A stretch of DNA of 64,000 nt. Origin: an uncultured Clostridia bacterium. GTDB lineage: Bacteria > Bacillota > Clostridia > TANB77 > CAG-508. Every line of letters begins with the position of its first letter. The stretch's first letter is position 1. Shown in pieces: positions 56,134 to 64,000 of the stretch. Position numbers and translations under genes: made by a program. Where the stretch lies: contig CAKPAW010000002.1 in NCBI GenBank assembly GCA_934133165.1, positions 132,480-196,479 on the forward strand, read 5' to 3'. The notes beneath the pieces are model-generated. The model searched no databases. It was not told where the DNA came from and worked only from the letters and a program-made list of their open reading frames with translations.

Positions 56134-56162
56134 TTGAACACGTAAATATTTAATGATATAAT
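56134..56162 (+). promoter_or_regulatory. Promoter of pyk
   Basis: TTGAAC, 17-bp spacer, TATAAT, starting directly after the glgP terminator. Confidence 0.7.
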
Positions 56163-56208
56163 GCGTACGATAATAATATAAAAAAGATTTTAGGAGGAAA
56201 AAGATTTT

Positions 56209-57648
56209 ATGAGAAAAACAAAAATAGTATGTACAATAGGACCAGCTACGAGAGAAGTAGAAACATTGAAAAAACTAATATTAGCAGGAATGAATGTGGC
56301 AAGAATTAACTTTTCACATGGAAATTACGAAGACCAAAAAGTATATATAGAAAATGTAAAGAAAGCAAGAGAAGAGTTAAATGTGCCAGTAGCATTATTG
56401 TTAGATACACAGGGACCAGAAATAAGAACAGGGGTATTGGAACAAATGCCTGTGAAATTAAAAGCAAATGACATATTTACACTTGTAAATGAAGATATTA
56501 TTGGTAACAACGAAAAAGTAAGTGTAACATATAAAGATTTATATAAAGATATAGAAATAGGAACACAAATACTAATAGATGATGGAAAAATAGAATTAGA
56601 AGTAATAGAAATAAAAGATAAGGATGTTGTATGTAAAGTAACAAATGGCGGAATGCTTGGAAATAGAAAAAGCATTAATTTACCAGGAACACATGTTAAC
56701 TTACCATCATTAAAAGAAAAAGATATTCAAGATTTAAAAGATGGATGTATGGCAGATTTTGACTTTGTAGCAGCATCATTTGTAAGAAGTGCAGAAGATG
56801 TAAAATCAATAAGAAAAGTATTAGATGAAAATGGTGGAAAAAACATACAAATAATTTCAAAAATAGAAAATCAAGAAGGAATAGATAATTTAGATGAAAT
56901 TATAGAATTAAGTGACGGAATAATGGTAGCACGTGGCGATTTAGGAGTAGAAATTCCATATTATGAAGTACCAATTATGCAAAAAAAATTCATTCAAAAA
57001 TGTAACAATACAGGAAAAATGGTAATAACAGCAACACAAATGCTAGATTCTATGACAGAAAATCCAAACCCTACAAGAGCAGAAATTAGTGACGTTGCAA
57101 ATGCAATATTTGATGTAACAGGAGCAATAATGCTATCTGGAGAAAGTGCAATGGGGAAATATCCTGTAAAATGTGTAGAAACAATGAATGAAATAGCAAC
57201 TGCAGTAGAACAAAATATAAAATACTGGAAAAGGTTTACTAGAAGAGAATATGATTTATCAGATTTAGATTATGAATTCAATTTAAGCCATAGTGTAACA
57301 TCAACAGCAATGGAAATGAAAGCAAAAGCAATATTTGCATATACAGAAACAGGAAATACACCAAGAATGGTAGCAAGTTTCTTACCAAGCTGTCCAATAT
57401 ATGCACTAACAAGCAGTGAAAAAACATATAGACAATTAGCACTTTCATGGAACACAACACCAATATTAATAAAAGGTAAAACAAAACCAAATGATATAAT
57501 TTCAGCAGGAATAGAGGAAGCTAAAAAAAGAGAATACGTAAAAGAAGGAGACATAGTAGTTATAGCAGGTGGAGCTTCAATTGTATCTAGTAAGGATATG
57601 GGAGAGGAAGCAATGAACAGAACAATTGGTGGAGTATTGAAAATTTAA
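56209..57648 (+). CDS. pyk: Pyruvate kinase
   Basis: 479 residues. KTKIVCTIGPATREVE, MNVARINFSHGNYEDQ, LLDTQGPEIRTG, QIISKIENQEGIDNLDEII, GIMVARGDLGVEIP, ITATQMLDSMTENPNPTRAEISDVANA and LSGESAMGKYP are the full catalytic set. The C-terminal regulatory domain is present (IFAYTETGNTPRMVASF), but there is no extra PEP-utiliser domain of the kind fused in some Bacilli. It makes ATP and pyruvate at the end of glycolysis. Confidence 0.97.
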   Translation: MRKTKIVCTIGPATREVETLKKLILAGMNVARINFSHGNYEDQKVYIENVKKAREELNVPVALLLDTQGPEIRTGVLEQMPVKLKANDIFTLVNEDIIGNNEKVSVTYKDLYKDIEIGTQILIDDGKIELEVIEIKDKDVVCKVTNGGMLGNRKSINLPGTHVNLPSLKEKDIQDLKDGCMADFDFVAASFVRSAEDVKSIRKVLDENGGKNIQIISKIENQEGIDNLDEIIELSDGIMVARGDLGVEIPYYEVPIMQKKFIQKCNNTGKMVITATQMLDSMTENPNPTRAEISDVANAIFDVTGAIMLSGESAMGKYPVKCVETMNEIATAVEQNIKYWKRFTRREYDLSDLDYEFNLSHSVTSTAMEMKAKAIFAYTETGNTPRMVASFLPSCPIYALTSSEKTYRQLALSWNTTPILIKGKTKPNDIISAGIEEAKKREYVKEGDIVVIAGGASIVSSKDMGEEAMNRTIGGVLKI

Positions 57649-57685
57649 AAGAAAATTTCAACAAAAGAATAATGAGGAATAAAGA

Positions 57686-58975
57686 ATGAAAAGTAGAAAT
57701 GAATTAAATAAAATACGAAGAAAAAATGCAAAACTTTATCCAATATATAAAATGTTTTCTTGGGATTTACTATTCTTTTATTCAATAGAGTTCTTATTTT
57801 ACACAATAACCAAAAAAGTCACTGCTTCTGAAGTATTAGTAATAAATGGAATATATTTATTGTGTAGAATAATAATGCAAATACCAGCAGTAGCGATTAC
57901 AGATTTTTTGGGAAGAAGAAAAAGTATAATTTTAGGAAATATAATGCTCATAATTTATATGCTAGTTTTAATGATTGTTCCAGGGGCAATAGGAATAGTG
58001 CTTGCAAACTTAATATTTTCTTTGGGATATAATATAAAAACAATAGCAGAATCTAACTTACTATATGATTCTGTGGCAACAAGAGGTGGAGAAGGTTTAT
58101 ATTCAAAAATAGATGCTAAAGGTGGCAGTCTATATTATATATTAGATGGTATTGCTTCATTAACAGCAGGATATTTATTTGTAATAAATAATTATTTACC
58201 AATGTTTATTTGTTTAGGATTTATCATAATATCAACTATATTGTCTTCCAGATTTGAAGATATATATGAAGTAAAACAAGAAAAGAATAATAGCAGTGGA
58301 TTAATACCTACATTAAAAGAATATAAACAAGACTTAAAAACAACATTTAGATTTATATTAAAATCAAAAAGAATGAAAGCATTTATATTATTCCAAATAG
58401 TATTTTATAGCCTAATAAGCATAATAGATACTTATAATGGTGACTTTTTAACAGATATAGGAGTGCCAGAAGAACAATTTTCAATGATATTTGCAATATT
58501 AATTTTAATAGGAGGAATATCACTTTCTTTAAAAAAGTCTATTGAAAAGAAATTTAAAAATAGAACATTAGCTTTTATATCATTAATGTATATAGGAACA
58601 TGTATTGCAATAGGTGCAATCTCAACTATGTATACAGATAGTTTCATTATTCCGATAATACTTGTAATGAATGCAATACAACATATTTCAACTTCAATTT
58701 GGTACATACTAGAATCAAAATACTTAAAGAACTTTACAAATGAAGATATGAGAAACAAAATTACATTTACTTATGAATTTATAGGTGGAATTGCTGCAAG
58801 TATATTTTCAATATTAGGAGGATTATTACTAGAAGTTGCAAGTGTTCAAAATGCATTTTTACTAGTAGGATTAATTGCTTTAGCTAGCATGGTTGTTACT
58901 TTGGATTATATGAGAACTAGATTTGGACTAAAACCAGAAGAGTACAAAAAAGAAGATATAGAATTAAAAGCATAA
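57686..58975 (+). CDS. Major facilitator superfamily transporter (paralogue of 52071)
   Basis: 429 residues, about 12 membrane segments, an MFS loop FLGRRKSIILGN, and the same NAKLYPIYKMFSWDLLFFYSIEFLF opening and LDYMRTRFGLKPEEY tail as the 52071 protein. The pair flanks the glgP-pyk block. Substrate unknown; a sugar or drug exporter is possible. Start ATG with GAGGAAT upstream. Confidence 0.85.
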   Translation: MKSRNELNKIRRKNAKLYPIYKMFSWDLLFFYSIEFLFYTITKKVTASEVLVINGIYLLCRIIMQIPAVAITDFLGRRKSIILGNIMLIIYMLVLMIVPGAIGIVLANLIFSLGYNIKTIAESNLLYDSVATRGGEGLYSKIDAKGGSLYYILDGIASLTAGYLFVINNYLPMFICLGFIIISTILSSRFEDIYEVKQEKNNSSGLIPTLKEYKQDLKTTFRFILKSKRMKAFILFQIVFYSLISIIDTYNGDFLTDIGVPEEQFSMIFAILILIGGISLSLKKSIEKKFKNRTLAFISLMYIGTCIAIGAISTMYTDSFIIPIILVMNAIQHISTSIWYILESKYLKNFTNEDMRNKITFTYEFIGGIAASIFSILGGLLLEVASVQNAFLLVGLIALASMVVTLDYMRTRFGLKPEEYKKEDIELKA

Positions 58976-58995
58976 ATTCTGGTTTTTTATAAAAT

Positions 58996-59024
58996 TTGAA
59001 AATTGTACAAAAATGTGGTAAAAT
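58996..59024 (+). promoter_or_regulatory. Promoter of the 59078 gene
   Basis: TTGAAA, 17-bp spacer, TAAAAT, about 50 bp before the start codon. Confidence 0.6.
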
Positions 59025-59077
59025 AAATATTAATACTATAGTAAGCGAAAATGATACTAAATAATGGAGGTATTATA

Positions 59078-59674
59078 ATGAAAGAAAATAAAGGACGGAT
59101 TATACTTGTAGTATTAATTTGCTTGTTTCTGTTGGGTGGTTTATCATCAGCAAATAAGCAGAAAATGAGTGATTATACAGAATATAAATGTGATGTAAAA
59201 TCTCTTCGGATGTCAACAACAATAGATATTGATAAAGATAATGAGGAGTTTGTAAAAGTCAAAGGAAATATATTTACAATAATCACAGATCCATTGAAAA
59301 TGTATGATTTAAACGAAAACCAAATTTCTTATGCAGATGATACATATCATTTTATTTCACAAGATTCACATTCAATTTTTGTGAATGGAAATTTATCAGC
59401 AGAAATGGTAGGCTTAGTAAAGCTTTTTGGTGAAGAGTATGAAGTATACAATGAAAATGGAGAAAAAGTTGCAAATGTCACATTTAATATGTTTAACACT
59501 AATGGAAACATGTATGATATGGAAGGAAATCTGATTGCAGATTTTAATTCAAAATTCTTATTTAATGATTTTGATGTAAGAATTACAAAAGATTGTAATT
59601 TAGACGAAAAAACAGTGTTAATGATTTTCTGTTCATATTATAGTGATCAAAAAGTAGATTCAAGTAATTCTTAA
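59078..59674 (+). CDS. Membrane-anchored LURP/tubby-like beta protein; contains two CGG codons
   Basis: ATG 59078 with GGAGG upstream; 198 residues. A short basic N-terminus and membrane helix (ILVVLICLFLLGGL) are followed by an all-beta region: VKGNIFTIITDPLKMYDLNENQ, SIFVNGNLSAEMVGLVKLFGEEYEVYNENGEKV and MYDMEGNLIADF, a repeat pattern like LURP-one/scramblase-like proteins. Function unknown. CGG occurs in frame at 59096 and 59207, both read without a shift; a +1 shift at the first would give a stop within a few codons. It also uses CTG and CTT leucine codons more than its neighbours, so it may be recently acquired. Confidence 0.65.
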   Translation: MKENKGRIILVVLICLFLLGGLSSANKQKMSDYTEYKCDVKSLRMSTTIDIDKDNEEFVKVKGNIFTIITDPLKMYDLNENQISYADDTYHFISQDSHSIFVNGNLSAEMVGLVKLFGEEYEVYNENGEKVANVTFNMFNTNGNMYDMEGNLIADFNSKFLFNDFDVRITKDCNLDEKTVLMIFCSYYSDQKVDSSNS

Positions 59675-59678
59675 AAGC

Positions 59679-59708
59679 AAAACGAGTGGTCTAATAACCA
59701 CTCGTTTT
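59679..59708 (+). terminator. Terminator after the 59078 gene
   Basis: AAAACGAGTGGT-CTAATA-ACCACTCGTTTT, a 12-bp perfect stem with a T run. Confidence 0.9.
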
Positions 59709-59886
59709 ATATTATATAAAACTTCTCTTAAATTCTTATAATAAGTATTAATGCTATTAATGATTGTTTTTGTACTATTATCTAAAAATTTTTGCATATA
59801 AATAAAAAAGTTACTAAAAAGTCTTTTAAAACTAAGAAAAATATTATAAAATAGGACAAAGTGCAAAAAAAGGAAAAAGTAGAGAT

Positions 59887-61581
59887 ATGAATAAAAAATG
59901 GGAATGTATAGAATTAGATAATGAGAAAATTAAAAATGTAGAAAAAATTGAAGATGAATATGGAATAAGCAATTTACTTGCAAAAATTTTAGTAAATAGA
60001 AATTTAACAAAAAAAGAAGATATTGATTTATTTTTAAAGCCAACGAGACACGATTTTCATAATCCATACTTAATGCCAGACATGGCGTTAGCTGTAGATA
60101 GAATAATAAAAGCTATTAATAATAAAGAAAAAATATTAATCTATGGAGACTATGATGTAGACGGAATTACAAGTATTACAGTAGTTAAAAATTTCTTGTT
60201 AGAAAGAGGTGCAAATGTTACACAATATATTCCAAATAGATTAAATGAGGGATATGGATTAAACAAAGATGCAATAAAGAAAATATCAGATGATGGTATA
60301 AATTTAATAATTACAGTAGACTGTGGAATTTCAGGAATAGAAGAAGTAGATTATGCAAATTCTTTAGGATTAGAAGTTATTGTAACAGACCACCACGAAG
60401 TAGGAGAAGTTTTACCAAATGCAATAGCAGTAGTAGACGCAAAAAGAAAAGATAGCACATATCCTTTTAGAGAATTAGCAGGTGTAGGTGTTGGATTTAA
60501 ATTAATTCAAGCAATTGCACAAAGATTAGAATTAGAGGAGAAAGAATATTTAAAATATTTAGATATTGTATGTATAGGTACAATATCAGATATAGTTCCA
60601 TTAGTAGATGAAAATAGAGTTATAGCAAAACTAGGTTTAAAACTAGTAGAAGTAACAAAAAATGTTGGGTTAAAGGCTCTTTTAGAGGCTTCAGGCTATA
60701 AAAAAATAGACTCTTTTACAGTTTCATTTGGACTAGCTCCAAGAATAAATGCATGTGGAAGAATGGGTAAAGAAAAAGAAGCATTAAACTTATTTTTAAC
60801 ACAAGATGAAAATGAGGCAAAAAAAATCGCATTAAGGTTAAATGAGTATAATAAAGAAAGACAAGATATTGAAAAAAGAATATATGAAGATGCAGTAAAC
60901 AATATAGAAAAAAGTGAAAAGAATAAACAAGTATTAGTATTAGGCAGTGAAAAATGGCACCATGGAGTAATAGGAATTGTTGCATCAAAAATAACAGATT
61001 TATATTTTAAACCAAGTATATTAATTTGTTTTGAAGAAGATGAAGGAAAAGGCTCTGGAAGAAGCATCCCTGGATTTGACCTTTATGAAAGCTTAACAAA
61101 TTGTAGTGAGAATTTAGAAAAATTTGGTGGACACTCTATGGCAGTAGGAGTTACACTAAAAAAAGAAAATTTTGAAAAATTTAAAGAAGAATTTGAAAAA
61201 TATGCACAAAATAGCAATATATGTGATATAATACCTATTATTAAAATTGATGAAGAAATAACACTTGAAGATATTAATATAAAAGCAGTAGAAGAATTAA
61301 ACATGTTAGAGCCATTTGGTGAGGCAAATAAAATGCCATTATTCATGTATAAAAACTTGAAGATACATTCAATAAGAACTTTGTCAGAAGGTAAACACAT
61401 AAAACTAACACTAAAAGATAACAATTTTTATATTGATAGTATAGGATTTAATTTAGGACATTTAGCAGAAGAATATCAAATTGGAGATAAAGTGGATGTA
61501 GTTGGTTCACTAGAAATAAATAGATTCAATGGAAGAGAAAGTGTACAAATTAATTTGAAAGACTTAAGAAAGTCATATTAA
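59887..61581 (+). CDS. recJ: Single-stranded-DNA-specific exonuclease RecJ
   Basis: 564 residues. Motifs: ILIYGDYDVDGITS (DHH motif I), ITVDCGISG, VIVTDHHEVGE (DHH), VVDAKR, AGVGVGFKLIQ, PRINACGRMG, and the DHHA1 region GSGRSIPGFDLYESL with GGHSMAVGVTL. It degrades 5' single-stranded ends in recombination and base-excision repair. It lies 7-16 bp upstream of relA and is probably co-transcribed with it. Confidence 0.95.
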   Translation: MNKKWECIELDNEKIKNVEKIEDEYGISNLLAKILVNRNLTKKEDIDLFLKPTRHDFHNPYLMPDMALAVDRIIKAINNKEKILIYGDYDVDGITSITVVKNFLLERGANVTQYIPNRLNEGYGLNKDAIKKISDDGINLIITVDCGISGIEEVDYANSLGLEVIVTDHHEVGEVLPNAIAVVDAKRKDSTYPFRELAGVGVGFKLIQAIAQRLELEEKEYLKYLDIVCIGTISDIVPLVDENRVIAKLGLKLVEVTKNVGLKALLEASGYKKIDSFTVSFGLAPRINACGRMGKEKEALNLFLTQDENEAKKIALRLNEYNKERQDIEKRIYEDAVNNIEKSEKNKQVLVLGSEKWHHGVIGIVASKITDLYFKPSILICFEEDEGKGSGRSIPGFDLYESLTNCSENLEKFGGHSMAVGVTLKKENFEKFKEEFEKYAQNSNICDIIPIIKIDEEITLEDINIKAVEELNMLEPFGEANKMPLFMYKNLKIHSIRTLSEGKHIKLTLKDNNFYIDSIGFNLGHLAEEYQIGDKVDVVGSLEINRFNGRESVQINLKDLRKSY

Positions 61582-61596
61582 AAGGAAGTGAATGCA

Positions 61597-63798
61597 ATGC
61601 AAGAAGCAAAAGTACAATATACAATAGAAGATATTGTAAATAAAATGAAAAAAAATAACAAAAAGTCAGATATAAAACTTATAATGAAAGCATATAACTA
61701 TGCAAAAGAAAATCATGGTGATCAATTAAGAAAATCAGGAGAACCATACATAATTCATCCAATTCAAGTTGCTTATACATTGGCAGAATTGGAATTAGAT
61801 GACGCAACTATTTGTGCTGCGCTTCTTCATGATGTAGTAGAAGACACAGAAGTAACACATCAAGACTTAATAAATGAATTTGGAATAGAAATTGCAGAAA
61901 TGGTAGATGGTGTAACAAAACTTAGCAAATTAAATTATGAATCTGTAGAAGAGGCACAAGTTGAAAATTACAGAAAAATGTTCCTAGCAATGGGAAAAGA
62001 TATACGTGTAATAATGATAAAACTTTCAGATAGACTTCATAACATGAGAACATTAAAATATTTATCAAGAGACAGACAAATAGCAAATGCAAAAGAAACA
62101 ATGGATTTGTATGCACCACTTGCAAATAGACTTGGTATCTATTCTTTAAAATGGGAATTAGAAGATTTATCTTTTAAATATTTATATCCAGAAGAATATA
62201 GAGAAATAGTAGAAGGAATAGATAGAAAAAGAGAAGAACGTTTGCAATTTATAGACAAAATAGAAGAACAAATAAAACAAGAACTAAAAAAGCAAAAAAT
62301 AGAAGCAGAAATTACAGGACGTGCAAAACACTTATATAGTATTTACAGAAAAATGAAAAGAGACAATATCACTTTAGACCAAATATATGATTTATTTGCA
62401 CTTCGTATAATTGTAAATTCAGTAAAAGATTGTTATGCAGCATTAGGTGTAGTGCATGAACTATATAATCCAATGCCAGGAAGATTTAAAGACTATATTG
62501 CGGTTCCAAAACCAAATATGTATCAATCATTACACACAACATTAATTGGAGAAAAAGGAACACCATTTGAAGTACAAATTCGTACTTGGGATATGCATAG
62601 AATTGCAGAATACGGAATTGCTGCACACTGGGCTTACAAGGAAGCAAGTTTTGCAAAAGGAAAGAAAGCAAATGTAAAAGTTTCAGAAGACAAACTAGCA
62701 TGGCTACGCGAGACTTTAGAGTGGCAAAAAGATATGCAAGATCCACAAGAATTTTTGAACACATTAAAAACAGAATTATTTGAAGATGAAGTATATGTAT
62801 TTACTCCAAAAGGAGACATAAAAGTACTTCCAAGTGGTAGTACGCCAATAGATTATGCATATAGCATACATGCTGAAATAGGTCATCATATGACAGGATG
62901 TAAAATAAATAGTAAAATGATGCCAATAATAACAAAACTAAAAAACGGAGATATTATAGAAATAATAACTTCAGAAAATAGTAAAGGACCAAGTAGAGAT
63001 TGGCTAAAATTTATACAAAGTTCAACTGCTAAAAATAAAATAAATGCATGGTTTAAGAAAAATCAAAGAGAAGAAAACATTGAAAAAGGTAAAGACTTAA
63101 TTGAAAAAGAAATAAAACGTATAGGAATGAACCATGATGAATTATTTAAACAAGAATTTATACAAGGGGCATTAAACAGATATAAATTCAATTCTATAGA
63201 AGATATGTATGCATCTGTAGGATTCGGAGCAATAACTTCAGGAAAAGTAATAGCAAGAATATTAGAGGAATACAGAAAAGTTCATAAAGAAGAAAATGTT
63301 GAGCAAAAATTAGAAGAATTAAGCAAAGAGAAAAATGCAGCAAAACCTTCAAAATCCGGTGTAGTGGTAAAAGGAATAGACAATTGTCTAGTAAAACTTT
63401 CAAAATGTTGCAATCCTGTACCAGGAGATGATATAGTAGGATATATCACAAGAGGAAGAGGAGTATCTATTCATAGAGCAGATTGCAAAAACTTGAAAGA
63501 TTTATTTGAAGACGAAGAAAGCAGAATGATAGATGTTTACTGGTACACAGAAAAAGAAGCGGCATACAATGTAGATATTGAAGTATTTGCAAATGATAGA
63601 TCAGGACTTTTAGCAGACATTATAGCTCAAATAAGTAATGCAAAAACGAAACTAATAGCGGTTAATTGTAGAGCTAATAAAGAAAGAATAGCAATTACAG
63701 AAGTAACAGTAGAAGTAGAAAATCTAGAACAATTAAATGATATATTAAAGGCAATTAGAAAAGTTGATAGTGTATATGAAGTTAAACGTAAAAAATAG
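61597..63798 (+). CDS. relA: RelA/SpoT-type (p)ppGpp synthetase/hydrolase (Rel)
   Basis: ATG 61597 is preferred, with AAGGAAGTG upstream; about 733 residues. HD hydrolase domain (IIHPIQVAYTLAELELD, AALLHDVVEDTEVT), synthetase domain (GRAKHLYSIYRKMKRDN, DLFALRIIVNSVKDCYAALGVVH, FKDYIAVPKPNMYQSLHT, EVQIRTWDMHRIAEYGIAAHWAYKE), TGS domain (YVFTPKGDIKVLPSGSTPIDYAY) and a C-terminal ACT domain. As a bifunctional long Rel it makes and degrades the stringent-response alarmone. Confidence 0.96.
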   Translation: MQEAKVQYTIEDIVNKMKKNNKKSDIKLIMKAYNYAKENHGDQLRKSGEPYIIHPIQVAYTLAELELDDATICAALLHDVVEDTEVTHQDLINEFGIEIAEMVDGVTKLSKLNYESVEEAQVENYRKMFLAMGKDIRVIMIKLSDRLHNMRTLKYLSRDRQIANAKETMDLYAPLANRLGIYSLKWELEDLSFKYLYPEEYREIVEGIDRKREERLQFIDKIEEQIKQELKKQKIEAEITGRAKHLYSIYRKMKRDNITLDQIYDLFALRIIVNSVKDCYAALGVVHELYNPMPGRFKDYIAVPKPNMYQSLHTTLIGEKGTPFEVQIRTWDMHRIAEYGIAAHWAYKEASFAKGKKANVKVSEDKLAWLRETLEWQKDMQDPQEFLNTLKTELFEDEVYVFTPKGDIKVLPSGSTPIDYAYSIHAEIGHHMTGCKINSKMMPIITKLKNGDIIEIITSENSKGPSRDWLKFIQSSTAKNKINAWFKKNQREENIEKGKDLIEKEIKRIGMNHDELFKQEFIQGALNRYKFNSIEDMYASVGFGAITSGKVIARILEEYRKVHKEENVEQKLEELSKEKNAAKPSKSGVVVKGIDNCLVKLSKCCNPVPGDDIVGYITRGRGVSIHRADCKNLKDLFEDEESRMIDVYWYTEKEAAYNVDIEVFANDRSGLLADIIAQISNAKTKLIAVNCRANKERIAITEVTVEVENLEQLNDILKAIRKVDSVYEVKRKK

Positions 63799-63950
63799 GT
63801 AAAACAAATGAAAAACTTCGTATTACTTCGTTATTGAAAAATTGAAAAATACTCGACGTACAACAACGTACGCCTCCGTTTTTTTCAGCTTTCAATGCCT
63901 AGTACTACTCGTTTTTGATTTGCTTTAGAAGAAAGAAGAGAATAGTAGGC

Positions 63951-64000
63951 ATGAATAATAAAGAAATACTAAATAAAATTAGAAATTTATCTTTACAAGA
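63951..64000 (+). CDS. Start of a following gene (truncated by window end)
   Basis: ATG at 63951 opens a frame (NNKEILNKIRNLSLQ) that runs to the window end. The product cannot be named. The 150-bp gap before it holds short GC-richer repeats (ACTTCGTATTACTTCGTTA, CGTACAACAACGTACG) and a T run, which may be a degenerate terminator. Confidence 0.45.
   Translation, partial: MNNKEILNKIRNLSLQ

Overview
The window looks like the chromosome of a very AT-rich, probably anaerobic gut Firmicute of the class Clostridia. The evidence is strong Shine-Dalgarno sites, frequent TTG starts in the mobile part, many pilin-like genes opening with a GITLIALVxTII-type N-terminus, and clostridial housekeeping genes (recG, tsaE/tsaB/rimI, dinB, folD, dprA, glgP, pyk, recJ, relA). 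No rRNA or tRNA gene was seen.

Positions 1 to about 39,495 appear to be the right-hand part of one Tn1549-like integrative conjugative element (ICE); its left end lies outside the window. In order it carries: a sortase-anchored SpaA/CnaB adhesin (5' end missing); a very large methylase/helicase; a Toprim protein; an oriT candidate with MobC and a MobP relaxase; PcfB; VirD4; a Maff2/VirB2-like pilin; an MT-A70 methylase; VirB6/TrbL; PrgI; VirB4; a class B sortase; a CHAP hydrolase and an HU protein. A complete diversity-generating retroelement (DGR) follows at 24.8-28.7 kb. Next come regulators (XRE, LysR, a lone receiver, a radical SAM-receiver fusion, a Spo0A-like protein, a sigma factor), a candidate structured RNA, a PemK-like protein and a large serine recombinase. 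The element interrupts a pilin-like gene whose 3' part resumes at 39,496, next to an intact paralogue. From 41 to 64 kb the sequence is ordinary chromosome, apart from a type III toxin-antitoxin locus (ToxI repeats plus ToxN) at 51.3-52.0 kb.

Two signals stand out. First, eleven apparent frameshifts in eight genes are all the same event: one extra C directly before an in-frame glycine codon, so that the zero-frame codon is CGG and the protein continues in +1 at GGA (ten times) or GGT (once). They hit housekeeping genes (tsaE, recG, dprA) and ICE genes (virD4 four times, virB4, virB6, the helicase, the spo0A-like gene). By eye, in-frame CGG is otherwise absent except for two codons in one gene (59,078-59,674). 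The simplest reading is that CGG is not normally decoded as arginine here and causes a +1 shift, or is read as a four-base glycine codon.

Second, the DGR has one reverse transcriptase flanked by two template repeats. The downstream template (TR2) matches the variable repeat of a pilin-like, FGE/C-type-lectin-fold protein, with 13 differences that all fall on template adenines. The upstream template (TR1) is 15 bp shorter, very rich in AAT codons and has no target in the window. The DGR also contains an Avd-like protein and a small SSB-like OB-fold protein. Spo0A-box-like sites near the DGR target, the lone receiver gene and the spo0A-like gene suggest shared control. Every count and alignment was made by eye.
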